In this document: piece after piece, positions 1 through 11,250 of the stretch
How positions within the stretch are numbered: the stretch's first letter is position 1
Layout of the letters: each line of letters opens with the position of its first letter
Origin: Odontocerum albicorne
Taxonomy: Eukaryota > Arthropoda > Insecta > Trichoptera > Odontoceridae
Direction of reading: 5' to 3'
Length of the DNA: 64,000 nucleotides
NCBI GenBank assembly: GCA_949825065.1
Contig: OX463859.1
Span: 11,619,606 to 11,683,605, forward strand
Translations under genes and position numbers: made by a program
Notes under the pieces: model-generated
The model's input: only the letters and a program-made list of their open reading frames with translations
Told to the model about the DNA's origin: nothing
Database searches by the model: none

Positions 1-39
1 TATGAAGGATTCGACGAGTTATCGTCAAACAAATGGTAG

Positions 40-72
40 TATAAATACCGTTGTCCACACCCAAAAATCAGT
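40..72 (+). promoter_or_regulatory. TATA box and initiator of the first Osiris gene
   Basis: TATAAATA lies at 40-47 and an arthropod initiator TCAGT at 68-72. Taking the A at 70 as +1, the TATA box starts at -30, the canonical spacing. The predicted 5' UTR is 85 bases, ending at the ATG at 155. No clear DPE is seen near +28 to +33. Role inferred from motif and spacing. Confidence 0.7.
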
Positions 73-154
73 AGTCACATTCGATCCATTCGTCTGTCAA
101 CAGCGTCTATTCACTTCTGAAGATTTTGTCCGGTAGATCGATCAATCAGCAAGA

Positions 155-3116
155 ATGAACGGCAAAGTGTTGTGTTTCTTTGGATTGGCCCTTTTGGGTT
201 TAGCTGCTGGGCAGCCAGCCAAGCCTGCATTCTGGAAGGGAACTCCAATGGACGAGATGGTGGAAGAGATGAGATCTGGATGTTCTGGAAATGATGCTGT
301 TGCCTGCATGAAGTTCAAAGTCATGTCTCTGCTGGACACCATCTTCAAGAAGGATTCTTACCAGGTGCTTAAAAAAAAACAAATATTGGAGCAGTGTTAT
401 TAATAATCAAAACCAAAGTGAAAACTGAGATAAATATTTAATTTACCCCTAAGTATTTGTTTATTCGTTGAACAAGTATCATCGAGAATTTTACAAAAAA
501 ACAATCAACATTTTTCAAATACTCTTTTCCATAAATTTAAAATAAAATATTTTTTAATCCATTTAACGTTAACATTTTCACAACATGCTTCACTTTTTAT
601 TCATTCTCATTTATTTCTTAAATACAAGCTCTGGTTTTTATTCATTCTCATTTATTTCTTAAATACAAGCTCTGGTTTTCACAGTTCAAGCGTATCAGCA
701 ATATCTTCAATATAAATAATTTACCGATAATTTGTAAAAAAAAAAAACATCGTCTTATAAAATACAAACTATTAGAAACTATCGCTTGTCTTGCGTGGCC
801 TAGTTGGTAAGACACCTCTTCCAGCTTGGGGGTTGCGGGTTCGATTCCAGTTAGTGCCGAGGTTTTTTGAAAAGGGTTCCAATCTATTTTTCACTTGAGA
901 CTTGTTAAACACATTTTCATTGAATGGAAGAAATTGCCACATAGCAATAGACTTGCCAGGTTGTATCGTATACAACTAAAGTCTAATGTAATACAATATT
1001 GATAATAATTATTTTTTGCTTAGTATTCTGGTGGGATTAATAATATTTCATTAATCCTCAGTCTTATAAAGAATATTCAGAGAAAAAGATTTTAAATAGA
1101 CTCCAATAAATAAAATAAAAGTCTTTCTACAAACTTCTATTTCTTTCACAGGTTTCCGAAACCGTTGAAGTAGTCCGAAACAACTACAATGGAAACGACC
1201 TCACTGGCAGATCTGCATCCGGAGACTTCGTTGATGTTATCGAAAACTACATCCAGACCCACGATGTCACCTTCAAGCTGCCTCTTGGAGGAGCTAAGGT
1301 CACCGTCAGCCCGAGGAACTTGGAAGATGAAGAGCTCAACCTCAATGTCAAGTTCGCCGAAGAAGAAGAGTCAAGGAGCTCAGGTGTTGAGCCACGCAAG
1401 TCCAAGCTGAAGAAGATCATCGTCCCAATCCTGGTCTTCGTCCTCCTCAAGGCCATGACTCTGGTGCCTTTGGCTTTGGGAGTCCTCGGACTGAAGGCCT
1501 GGAACGCCCTTCAGCTGTCATTCTTCTCCTTCGTCGTGTCTGTTGCCCTCGCCATTTTCCAGCTTTGCAAGAAGGTAGGTTGAATAATATCTATTTTGAA
1601 ATCCTATTTAAAAACAAACGAAATTCCCGTGTTTCAGTACCCGAATATTTAAAGACAATATTGTATCCCTGCAATGATCTTAAAAAAAACCGAATTAATG
1701 ATTCGGATACGTTGAAGGGTACCATAGGAAAGAAAAAAAAACACTTTTCTTATAACCGTGATATTTCAAAAATAACAAATATAATAATTTATATTTTGAG
1801 ACAACTATATAATACATTCCATTATTTGAAAAATGCCACAAATTGAATAGCTGTTGTATTTATTTGATTTAACTTATTATAATAACATCGTTTGCCTATG
1901 AATATGATTTCAAATAAATATAAAAAAAGTTAAAATATGCATTCTACCAAAATATTACATTTACATAAAAAAAATAATTCTACTAACATTAAAAAAATCA
2001 TCATTATTGAAATGTACAAACAGCTGCAACAAAATATAATCCATTTAAGCATAAAAGTATCAAAAATATCAATTTACGTCTCTTAAATCCAATGTAATAC
2101 TCGTATATTACTTTGAGACATTCAATGCATAAAATTGTCAAAAATGTCACTTTGCATCCCTAAAATCACAAGTGTCAAAAATATCACTTCGTGTCATTAA
2201 AAGATAATAATTGCCAAAAATGCTACTTAACGAGTACGTCCCATCATAAGTGTAAAAAATATCACTTTGAGTCATTAGCATAAATTGTTAAAAAATATCC
2301 CTTGATATCATTAGCGTAGTGTTGTTAAAATTATAACATTTCGTTCATAAAATCACAAGTCTCATATCCTATAACTTTGTGTCATTAAAAGCGTAGAATT
2401 GTCAAAAATGACACTTTGCGTCCCTAAAATCAAGTATCAAAATATTAATTTTGTGACATCAAAAGCATATAATCCTCATAACAGGTAACTTTGAGGCCAT
2501 TATAACAAAAATATGTCAAAAATACCACAAGTAGCCCAAAAGTGTTACAGTGCTACTTTGAGGCTCTAATAGAAGAAGTATGTCAAAAATGTCACCTTTT
2601 GACTCTAAAACCACAGAGCAAAAAGTATATCTTGGGTCTTAAAAGTACAAAAGTGTTTAAGTGTCACTTTAAGGTTCTAATATTACGAGTGTGTCAAAAA
2701 ATGACAACTTTTGACTGTAAAACCACAAATATGTCAAAAACGTCACTCCTTGGCCCTAACAGCGTAAAAGTGTCCACGTTAAGGATCTAAAAGCACAAAA
2801 ATGTCACTTGGTGACCCTAAAAAGTTATTTGGATGCCACAAGTGACTCATAACTCATTTGATTCAACATACAATGAGTATCGTTCTTTCAAGATGAAATA
2901 GTCCTAAAGTCTACCTCATACTTTCTTTATATCTTGTTATCTGAGTGTTTTATCTTTTTTCGGTAATTTTCTTAATACTTCCAGATCGCCGCCGACAACT
3001 CACCTCCTCAGCTCTCCCATGGACCCTGGGAAGCAGCCAGCCAATACAGAGCCAGGTCCTTCGATGAGCAGCTCTCCAACGAAGCCCAGAACTTGGCCTA
3101 CAACGCTTATGCTTAA
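155..3116 (+). CDS. Osiris family protein (DUF1676), three exons
   Basis: Exons 155-364, 1152-1574 and 2985-3116 have GT-AG introns, all phase 0, and join to 254 residues. Residues 1-20 form a signal peptide. Cys43 and Cys51 form the two-cysteine region. An acidic stretch (about 128-144) precedes a basic patch (PRKSKLKK, about 151-158) and a long hydrophobic region (about 159-207). The C-terminus carries AQNLAYNAY at 245-253, matching the family's AQxLAYxGY motif except for Ala in place of Gly. Osiris proteins are insect-specific secreted or membrane proteins of cuticle-forming epithelia, usually in one gene cluster. A second member lies 15.6 kb downstream on the same strand. The exons are GC-richer than the surroundings. 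The start is the first ATG after the promoter (agaATGAAC). The hydrophobic region has more aromatic residues ([10 protein letters not shown]) than the usual Leu/Lys pattern, so I do not assign a number within the Osiris series. Confidence 0.9.
594..675. repeat. 41-bp tandem duplication in intron 1
   Basis: Two near-identical copies (594-634 and 635-675) in intron 1 of the first Osiris gene. Each begins TTTTTATTCATTCTC and ends AAGCTCTGG. Slippage-type duplication; no function evident. Confidence 0.85.
790..1003 (+). mobile_element. tRNA-derived SINE, family S1
   Basis: The head resembles a tRNA: an A-box-like TAGTTGGTAAGA at 801-812 and a B box GGTTCGATTCC at 838-848, 26 bases downstream. 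The tail reads GCCACATAGCAATAGACTTGCCAGG and ends in a TACAATA-rich run. The same head and tail recur at 19770, 20281, 42031, 52427 and 54690. The copy sits in intron 1 of the first Osiris gene. It is not a functional tRNA gene because no acceptor stem or 3' half can be folded. The B box is intact, so Pol III transcription is possible. Confidence 0.75.
2010..2830. repeat. Degenerate ~40-bp satellite-like tandem array
   Basis: Roughly 20 diverged units of about 35-45 bases, each of the form TGTCAAAAATNTCACTTTGNGTCNNTAAAA, run through intron 2 of the first Osiris gene. Unit length and sequence drift along the array: 5' units carry CATAAAATTG, 3' units carry CACAAGTATG. This is an old array degraded by point mutation. 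ORFs inside it are chance readings. Confidence 0.75.
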
Positions 3117-3598
3117 ATACCAAATCTAGGAACAATTGACTTGATAAAAGAACTCAACCAATGAAACGTGGAACCCCAATGATCTAGTAAATATCCTGTT
3201 CTCTTCATAGTTTTTGTACATACTAAAGAACAAAGAAGAAGGAAGGGCTTCTAAGAAGTCAATGAATTTAACAACCAGATGATTAAATTCCTTACGAGGA
3301 AACAATAGGAGAGAGAAAGAGTTTGCTTTCGATAGTAATAATCCTTCTTTATTTGTTTTGCCTTTGTTTTTTTTTTTTTCTTATTTTGTTTGTTTACCTC
3401 GTGTTTTATTTGTAAAAGCTTTTTCAGTTTTATGAAAATCTTATTTTTATTTGTTTTTATTTTGACTATTTTTTTTGTTTTGTTTGTGTGTTTTTTATTT
3501 TGTTGAGATCATGGGAACCAGTTTCTGAAGTTGTAAGGCTTTTGTGAATGACGAGAACGTTAACCATAATTAATTTATTAAATTATATTATTTATTAA

Positions 3599-3604
3599 AA
3601 TAAA
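3599..3604 (+). other. Candidate polyadenylation signal, first Osiris gene
   Basis: AATAAA about 480 bases after the stop codon, followed by a T-rich stretch. AATAAA also occurs near 4129, so the real 3' end is uncertain. Confidence 0.4.
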
Positions 3605-3718
3605 ATATGTTTTCAACACAACTTTTTTATTTTACCCCTACACATAAAAAATAATCATTAAAATCTCGTATCTTAGAAATAATATATATTACAAAAACGT
3701 GTCTCGTTTTTTCATATA

Positions 3719-4352
3719 ACTAGTAGAGTGGGTTTCATGAGAGTTTGCACTTTTTAACATATTGACAAGCTTAGTGCGTAATATACAAAACGTGTCAATG
3801 TATTAGTAAATTTCTTTGCCGTGATTGGTTGATGTGATCCGTTAGTATTCAACTGACATTCAACTTTGCCGTGATTGGTTGATGTGATCCGTTTATTTGA
3901 CGAAAGATACGGTGACCATAATGTCTTAAGTTAGAAAAAGGAAAAGCATTGTGTGGTAACCAGATAATATGCATTGCATATCTATGTAAATACTTTGTGA
4001 GGAAGAATATAATAATTACTATTATTTTGAATCAGTGTTAGGGTTATTTATTTATTTTTACAATACGTACCTAGTATAAGTCATTTTTAATTGATTGTTG
4101 GTGTTAATTGTGTTTTCTTTGCCTATTGAATAAATAATTTGATTTTATATTGACCATTGATTTCATTATTGTCATTAGGTACATACCTCAATCTGATATA
4201 TTATTATTATAGTAAGTAAGTATTTTATTGGAATATAAAGTATTAGATAGACAATATTTAAAAATATATGATAATATATTACAAAATAAATTAAAATATG
4301 GTCATCCTAGACCAGCAGTGCAAACTCTCGTGAAACCCAGTCTACTCTGCCG
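3719..4352. repeat. Inverted repeat pair ~600 bp apart (foldback or MITE)
   Basis: The arm AGTAGAGTGGGTTTCATGAG... at about 3721-3750 returns inverted at about 4314-4345 with two or three mismatches over about 30 bases. The interior is AT-rich and non-coding. A 50-bp-period duplication of TTTGCCGTGATTGGTTGATG lies inside (3815-3893). No target duplication was recognised. Confidence 0.5.
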
Positions 4353-5035
4353 TAAGACTGTCACCTTTATTGGTTTGCTTCAAACAGGGACTAAAAAATA
4401 TGATATCTCTCTTCCATAACGAAATCTGTTTCTTCCACAAACATACTGCATTAATTAACAGGTATACAATAATAAATATAACATTTCTACAGTCACACAT
4501 AAAAAATCAAAATCAATTGACCATAAAGAACAAACCAGATAATACATATTACATATTTCTTCAATGACGAAAAGTGTTTCTCATTAATTCCTATTTTCTT
4601 GTCCTTTCTAAATCCCCTTCCCGTTTCCCGGTGTTTGATAACATTTTATTTTTCTATTTTATTCTATTATTTTTTTATATTTTAGGTACGATGATGCTTT
4701 CTTATTTCTTTTTGAAAATAATGTAATATTTAACCTAACAATTAGCACTGGTCTGCATAGATTATATGAAAAATCCGTATGACAATGAACTCGCCATTTA
4801 CATATTATGTTTCAATAGTCTTTAAATAAATAAAATAAATATTCGAAAATAGGTGTTTATGATCAATTTTCGTTTACTTCGTTAAAAAATATGGAATTAA
4901 GCTTGTTCAGTTAAAAAAATATGTCATTTCATTCTTAAAAAAGTTCATTAAAAATCAGGAAAAATGGAGCACTCCATAAACATTTCAAAAGACTGGGATT
5001 AATGTAAATATGCCCAGTTTTTAGGTGTTTCAATG

Positions 5036-5300
5036 AAACAGTGCCAATATATTTGTCAGGTTGATGAGAACGTGCAACGGGGTTTTGTTTTTGTGTAATC
5101 AAAAATCGGAAAGAAGTATGGATTTATTTCATGTCAAATGTCCTCAGTGAGATACAGGCAAAAACCTAGTTTACTGGGGATACGACAAATGAAAGGCGAC
5201 AAACCCAGATCCATTAAAATAATGTATGTCCAAATTAAATTACCTGTTGTTTTTTTCGCAAATTATGTTTATTTCTTGTCATGTGTAATAATAAATAATA
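5036..5300 (+). repeat. Interspersed repeat R1, copy a
   Basis: About 260 bases from CAGTGCCAATATATTTGTCAGG to TTGTCATGTGTAATAATAAAT. The same sequence recurs at 28336-28595 (+), reversed at 16530-16780, and partly at 50403-50505. It is non-coding, with no tRNA-like head. Probably a non-autonomous element or the 3' end of an unrecognised retroelement. Confidence 0.7.
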
Positions 5301-6059
5301 AAGAAAAATATCCTTAAGCTGGGAATTGTCAAATTTCAGGAGCGCCTGCCCTTCGAACTAGTTGAATTCTTGATGTGTAAATTTCGCAAGTGTAAGTCAA
5401 CTATCTCAGAGCACGCAATAAGCCTAAAGAGACGGCTGTTATATGTACAATACTCTTCTTATGTAAGATATGTAAACATTTAAATAAATTATTTAATTAA
5501 AAATATAATATTCTTTGAATTGGAAACTTTGTGTTTTGTTTTATATACGAATAAAAATCAACATTTGTGTATTTTTTTAAATTAATATAATATTTTCTAA
5601 CACAAAAAACAGTTTGAGCAAAATTAAAAAACACGTGTAAGATATTTTTTATTTAATATCAACATTTTCAAAGCAAAAAACAATTGTATTATCAATTTTA
5701 AGAGATATAAGAATCTTTAGGTTCTAATTTATAGTCAGTCCTTAACACTAAATATTAAATCTTTACTACTTTTAACTGGATAAACTAGTTTTAAAAGTTA
5801 TAATTCGTTACTATATACACACATATTGAACTTAAATATGCATATTAATATTAAATAATTTTAAAGAATGACTTTGTAATTTATTATTACTACTTTTTTT
5901 GTATCTCCAAGTTAGTTTAAGATACAGTTTTTTATTTTTTGTCAATAATTTCAAGTACTTGTATAACAGTGGCCTACTCGTATGTTTATTAAAGGTCGTT
6001 GCATTTTTTCAATTTCCGTTTGTTTTTCATCAATGCTTCAATTTTATTATATTTGAATG

Positions 6060-6475
6060 CATCATTTTTAGAATGAGCTTAAAGACAACCTTTTTTGGGA
6101 TGTCTTATCTAAATTTGTGATTGGATATTAACACTGCACACATTCACTAAACTACACCTAAATCCGAATGTGTTACTAACACATATTGGAAGATCTACGA
6201 AAGTTTCGTTACACTCGTAGTTCATCTTCCTTTGGTAAGTTTTCTACGTTTTTCTTACCAAATGTGTTTTTCTGAACATATGCAGATACAGGGAAATACC
6301 CAATCTAATGGCAGCAACCACTACCTTTCTATCCTATTCTTACACTAAAATTTTTTTATTAATTTTTTGTTGTATTTTCAATGTCAATAATAGTTGTTTT
6401 GAGTCCCGAATTAGAGCGTCTTTGAGAAGTCTGCTCTCTAAACGGTGGTATATAAATTTCCTATTTATTTTAATT
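6060..6475 (+). repeat. Interspersed repeat R2, full-length copy
   Basis: About 415 bases starting near TTTAGAATGAGCTTAAAGAC and ending with the core CTGCTCTCTAAACGGTGGTATATAAATTT. It matches the reverse complement of 60695-61075 along most of its length. 3' halves or cores recur at 15005, 19535, 37766 and (reversed) 8150. The core contains the imperfect palindrome GAGNAGNCTGCTCTC. No coding potential; a SINE- or MITE-like family of unknown class. Confidence 0.65.
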
Positions 6476-6499
6476 ATTGAGAAATTCAGGGTGTATGCG

Positions 6500-6690
6500 G
6501 AAAAACATGTGACGTCCTCGCGGCTGGGCTCGCCCTATATTGATGGGGTGTATCTCAACCGGGGGGGTGTTATGAAGTTCACCAGACCTCTCTGAAATAT
6601 ATTTAATTTTCCATTGCCTTAACAACATAAATGTGTAATTTCTGGATACATATTTATATATAAAAGAATACGCTGCTGTCAATTACGCTA
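6500..6690 (+). repeat. GC-rich repeat R3, copy a
   Basis: A GC-rich block (GGCTGGGCTCGCCCTATATTG at about 6520-6540, then GGGTGTNNCTCAACCGGGGGGG) followed by an AT-rich tail containing GCTGCTGTCAATTA. The same order of motifs occurs reversed at 25850-26075. Could be the terminus of a retroelement or an ancient structured RNA-derived repeat; undetermined. Confidence 0.5.
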
Positions 6691-7074
6691 TTGTTACTTT
6701 ATTTATTAAATATATTTTTATCCTGTTTTGTACATAAATTGTTTTTCCGTTTTGATTATGTGTTTTGAACACACTTGAGAACAAAAGAACTAGATTTTTG
6801 GAGTTTTTTAATTTTGTTTTTGATTTTCGTTTGTTTTGTTCCATATGTTTTAATTTTTTTTATTTATAGTCTTGTTTAATTTTTTTTCCATAATTAACAT
6901 AAAATTTCGATTTTTGTAAAGACTACGGTCGTTAACAAATATGAACAAAATCTTTTTAACTTTTTCGTCCTATCCCAACTACTTACCCATACTCCCTTTA
7001 CATTTATCTTGAGATATATGGGCGAATTCGGAATGTATTTACATATATACATAGCAACATAACCAGAAACCTGA

Positions 7075-7620
7075 AACCGAAGTCAAGTGCAGAATTGAAT
7101 CATCTCGTGCGGCTTTTAATAAAATGAGAAGCATATTCTGCGATGATAATCTAAACTTGAAACTTCGACAACGGTTAAGTCAAATCCTACGTTTGGTCAG
7201 TGTTATTGCATGGAGTGGAATCATGAACCCTCAAAGTTGGTAGTATGAACCGACTGGAAGCATTCGAAATGTGGATGCACCGGAGAATGCTACGGATGCC
7301 CTGAACGGATATGGTCAGCAACACGAGGGTTCTTCAAAGAGCCAAAGTTGATAAAGAGTTGCTGACTAATATTAAAATCCGAAAGGTGTCCTACTTGGGT
7401 CATGTACTTAGAGGAACAAAGTACAAATTACTGCACCTGATCATCAAAGGCAAAATAGAAGGCCGAAGAGGTGTTGGCAGGAGGCAAATCTCCTGGCTCC
7501 GCAATATACGTGATTGGACTGGAATAGGGGACGTTGGAGATCTTTTTCGGGCTGCCGGGGACAAAGATGTCTACTCTCAGATGATATTCAACGTTGGGGG
7601 GGACCTGACATGACACTGGG
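7075..7620 (+). pseudogene. Non-LTR retrotransposon (LINE) 3' end, ORF2 C-terminal relic
   Basis: Conceptual translation with frameshifts reads AAFNKMRSIFCDDNLNLKLR, then the C-terminal block with KIRKVSYLGHVLRG, IIKGKIEGRRGVGRRQ, SWLRNIRDWTGIG and DVYSQMI. These blocks are typical of the region downstream of the reverse-transcriptase palm in insect LINEs. The longest open stretch is 7311-7613. The 5' part is absent, consistent with 5' truncation. Confidence 0.75.
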
Positions 7621-7714
7621 AAGAAGAAGATAGTAACATATTGCTATCATTAACCCTATATTCATTTAATTAGTAAATATATTTTTTTTATGCTTTTGGG
7701 AATGTTTTGTCTAT

Positions 7715-7797
7715 AAAATAAGAGATTGCCACATGACAATAAGCTTGCCAGGTTGTACTGTATATAACGAAAGTATAATACAATACAATAATTTCAA
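7715..7797 (+). mobile_element. SINE S1 / LINE 3' tail fragment
   Basis: AAGAGATTGCCACATGACAATAAGCTTGCCAGG followed by a CAATACAATA run, without a tRNA-like head. It is the same tail as in the S1 SINEs and behind the LINE end at 17620-18235. Confidence 0.6.
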
Positions 7798-8149
7798 AGC
7801 CGCATGAATAACAAAAGTATTTCTATTCATATAAATAATTCAAAGACGATAAGACATAAGTCCATAATTGACCCTGTTTTTTTCCTAACACAATGTCCAA
7901 AATAAAATGAAGGATTTCGGGTCATGAGGTTTCAGTGGCACATTCCTTAAGGCCCAACAGGTCAGCAGTGTTTAGTCCCCGCCGGGCAGGACAGGTAGCG
8001 AGGATGGGTGATGTGCATACTAAGCAGTATAGCGCCATAACTCACACCGTGCCAATCAAACTATTATTTGGAACCTCAAATGTCATGGTATAGTTATGGA
8101 TTTTATAAGATAAATAAGCAGTTGACTTCTTGAAGAGAATTTACTGGAT

Positions 8150-8217
8150 AATAAGAATAATAAAAGGACAGTTTATATAACGTTGTTTGAAGAGCAGACT
8201 CTCCTCAAAAGTGCTTA
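8150..8217 (-). repeat. R2 repeat core, reversed
   Basis: AATAATAAAAGGACAGTTTATATAACGTTGTTTGAAGAGCAGACTCTCC is the reverse complement of the R2 core at 37766-37830. Confidence 0.55.
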
Positions 8218-8261
8218 AAATTTAGTTATATTTTAAAAATAAATGTGATATCGACAATACA

Positions 8262-9450
8262 GGTTGACCAAAAAAAGTACAATATTAAGACTTTTACACC
8301 GTGCCGTTTGCTTGAAATTTCTGCAGGAATTTGTCATATCACGCATTCGTAAGGAGTTTAAACTCAATTTATTACTTTATTTTAAACTCCATTAAATCAT
8401 TTATTTTTTCATGTCCTTTGCACATTACAGGTTTCCCTAATTCGTACAAGGACCAAATATAACAAGTACGAAATAAAACAATTCAAATTTTTAAGACTTA
8501 TTTGATAAAAAAAAACAATAGTAAATATGTATATATTACACAAAAACATTATGACAAAATAAATCATGTTAAGTTGATAGAGAGTTGCTGACTAATATTA
8601 AAATCCGAAAGGTGTCCTATTTGAGTCATATACTTAGAGGAGAAAAGTACAAATTACAGCACCTGATCATCCAAAGCAAAATAGAGGGTCGAAGAGGTGT
8701 TGGCAGGAGGCAAATCTCCTGGCTTCGCAATATACGTGATTGGACTGTTATAAGATACCTACTCTCAGGTGATATTCAACGTTGGGGGGGGGGAGACATA
8801 ACACTGAGAAGAAGAATATAGCATGTTAAATGATATAAAAATGTTAATCATTTCAAGTAATACACTAAATTGAAGAGATTTTTTTCCTGAAGGAACTGAA
8901 CGACATATGAAACACGTCTATATGAGAACACACACGGTTAAAAAGTGGGTTGGCTCTACATACCAGTATTTCCAAAGGCAGGTTGGTTTGACTTATAGGT
9001 TGATACGAGTAGAATAATATATGGGAGCGTTGTCTCAGATAATTATCCAGAATATACAAACCAAGACTTTTCAGGACGGATGGATTAACTAAATTACCCC
9101 TAAGTAAACAAAAAACTGGACACCCAATCGAAGAGATCTTCCACTCTCTAACGATCTCTAACTAAGCCACCCCAGTAAGAAAACACTTGAATAAAGCCAG
9201 GGATTATATCAATACTCTCTCATGTAGAGACAACGGAGAAATCTATATTAATATAAGGATGACGAAGACTTTATTTCCATCAAAATGGTGCATCTCCCCA
9301 CTATCATCGTGATGTGAGGACCTATCTTGATGAAAATTTACCGAACAGATGGATTTGACGTAGAGGTAGCATTGAATACTCCCGTACTCCCCAGATCTCA
9401 CGTCAATTAACTTTTTTTATGGGGACTCATCTCCGAGGCATACTTTCAAC
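8262..9450 (+). pseudogene. Mariner-like element relic split by ~0.9 kb
   Basis: 8262-8350 matches the 5' end of the better element at 53398 (terminal repeat, then GCAGGAATTTGTCATA). 9240-9450 matches its transposase 3' half, including codons for YLDENLPNRW and the SxxPQxS third-acidic-residue region. The 0.9 kb between them contains the LINE fragment at 8575-8822 and unassigned AT-rich DNA, so something inserted into or rearranged the element. Many stops; non-functional. Confidence 0.5.
8575..8822 (+). pseudogene. LINE 3' end fragment, same family as 7075-7620
   Basis: Translation gives NIKIRKVSYLSHILRGEKYKL, then IEGRRGVGRRQISWLRNIRD, closely matching the relic at 7075-7620. It is truncated on both sides and ends in a G-rich slip. 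Confidence 0.7.
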
Positions 9451-9464
9451 TAATTTTATGGAAT

Positions 9465-10075
9465 AATCTAGGGGCAAAGACTTCCATATAAGTTGAATCT
9501 GTCAAAATAACTGCTTGACGTGCCTGATTTTTTTCCCTCGGAGCTTTTTCTATGAGATTTGCATCTGGTGACTACGATGGCCAATCCATTACGTCAACGT
9601 CATTTTCCTGTTTCCACGCAGTGCAAAGACGACTCCGATGTTTTAGGTCCTTGTTCTCTTGCAGTAGCCAATTTCCATTTTTTTCTTATAAACGACCTTT
9701 GGGCAGATGGTAATAAAGCCCTCTCATATATTTTAACCATTTTAGTAGCGTTCAAATTATTTGTGAAGATGTGCAAAGTGCTTTGAGAAACCGCGCCAGA
9801 CGTGAACTTTTACCGGGTGTTTAACGGCCCGCTGGGTAAGTCTATTTATTGGTGCGGGTACACCACGTATGATTAATGGAAGAACGTGCCCAAAAAGAAG
9901 CTTCGTCTTAAAAAATTACGTTGTCCCAAACGCGGTCCCAATTTTCTTTCGCCCAAGTGAGTCTTTTTTCGACTTGTTTTTCGGACAATAGTGGTTTCTT
10001 CACCATGCTTCGAAATTTCACTCCATGAGCTAGTAAACGTCTTCTTATAGTGTCACATGACACAATTTAGACCCT
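9465..10075 (-). pseudogene. Tc1-like transposase relic
   Basis: Read on the - strand with several stops: RRRLLAHGVKFRSMVKKPLL, RLTWAKENWDRVWDNVIF, then DEASFW (an acidic catalytic position), KVHVWRGFSKHFAH, and far downstream EDKDPKHRS and DWPSQSPDANPI-like codons. These are conserved Tc1/mariner superfamily blocks in the right order. Terminal repeats were not found and the reading frame is broken. It directly abuts the mariner-like relic ending at 9450. Confidence 0.7.
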
Positions 10076-10162
10076 ACAAACATTTGTTACAGGTTATACC
10101 TACATACAAATTTATATCTAAAAACTAATCGATATTATGTATATTAAAGTAGATCCAAATAA

Positions 10163-10310
10163 GAGGGGCATGGACTTTCGTGCGGAAGGTCGTCGGTTCG
10201 AACACCGCGCTGTGCTACTCCCCCCGAACGACACAGGCACATTTTCCGCCTAGTGTTCGAGGATATAAGGATACCTATGACTTCGGTCATATCTATTATT
10301 TAAAAAAAAT
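10163..10310 (+). mobile_element. tRNA-derived SINE, family S2, copy 1
   Basis: CTTTCGTGCGGAAGGTCGTCGG leads to the B box GGTTCGAACACC at 10195-10206. The body follows (CGACACAGGCAC, CGCCTAGTGTTCGAGG, TATGACTTCGGTCATAT) and an A-rich end. About 80% identical to 13307-13468. The A box is decayed. Confidence 0.65.
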
Positions 10311-10629
10311 GCGAGCAAGTAGCAGGACCCTTCACATTTGTATACAAAAATTCAGTGGTCGTTCGACCTTGGTTACACAAGAACATATTTCCCCATGAGT
10401 GCCGCGTACACATCACGTGACGAAGCCGTTTTTAACAAGGTGGAGATCACTTTTTTTTTCTATTTTGGGTTTTTCTATTCACGGATCAAATCCGAAACTC
10501 CCAGCAGAAAAAAAAACAGAATCTTGCCAACTAAACCACGGAGGACGTATTCACTGAAATATGTACGTCATTACTTTGTATGTATCTTCCAATTAGTTTT
10601 AAATGTCTTAGTGAAATTTTTTTTAACTA

Positions 10630-10795
10630 TTCATGTTCCCACAACATCTACTCGTATTCATGTTCATGTTCCCACTGCATATACTCGTATTTATGTTCAT
10701 GTTCCCACTGAATATACTGATGTTCATGTTCACGTTCCCACTGCATATACTAATGTTCATGTTCACGTTCCCACTGCATATACTCGTAGTTAGCA
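10630..10795. repeat. 33-bp minisatellite, ~5 copies
   Basis: GTTCCCA recurs every 33 bases (10635, 10668, 10701, 10734, 10767). The unit is of the form GTTCCCACTGCATATACT followed by CGTATTTATGTTCAT. The unit length is a multiple of three, so an ORF runs through it, but there is no start context, conservation or splice evidence for coding. Confidence 0.9.
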
Positions 10796-10821
10796 TGCAC
10801 TAAAACATAAATGCTTAACAT

Positions 10822-11250
10822 CTGCTAAGATGATAGTCCACAACAGTATTTTAATACCAACTTTGATATATGGAGGTGAAACGCAAAAGTGGAAAGATAC
10901 AATAAAAAACTGAATAAATAATGAAGCACAAGAATATATGGGGTGACAATTGATGACAGAATACGATTAGAAGTGATTAGGGATGAATAAAAACATAAGG
11001 CTTTTGATGTGTTGACTACGATAAAGAAAAAGGCAGGTGGAAAGAATGAATGTAGGAAGACTAACAAAATCAATATACAGTCAGAATGTGAGTGGAAGGC
11101 GTGATTGAGGAATACTTAAGAAAATATGATTGACTCTAGTGAATAATATATTGAAACAAGGAAATGAGAAATCGTAGAAGCTTTATGACAAGGAAGTCTG
11201 GCACTCTGTCCTTTCTGTCTACCCCAGGAGGGAAACAGCGTGATGGTATG
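10822..11250 (+). pseudogene. LINE 3' end relic, VHNSIL-type family
   Basis: Starts with codons for MIVHNSILIPTLIYGGE (the LYGSET region after the palm) and continues with the degenerate block ending TGTCTACCCCAGGAGGGAAACAGCGTGATGG. That end motif recurs at the 3' ends of the copies near 34340 and (reversed) 56445. Frameshifted and 5' truncated. Confidence 0.65.

Noticed and set aside
801..848. tRNA gene from A and B boxes
   Set aside because: Only the internal promoter region resembles a tRNA; no acceptor stem pairing, and the same head plus a SINE tail recurs many times.
10338..10793. 151-codon ORF ending in HVPTAYT repeats
   Set aside because: The repeat part is a 33-bp minisatellite and the rest is SINE-flanking AT-rich DNA.
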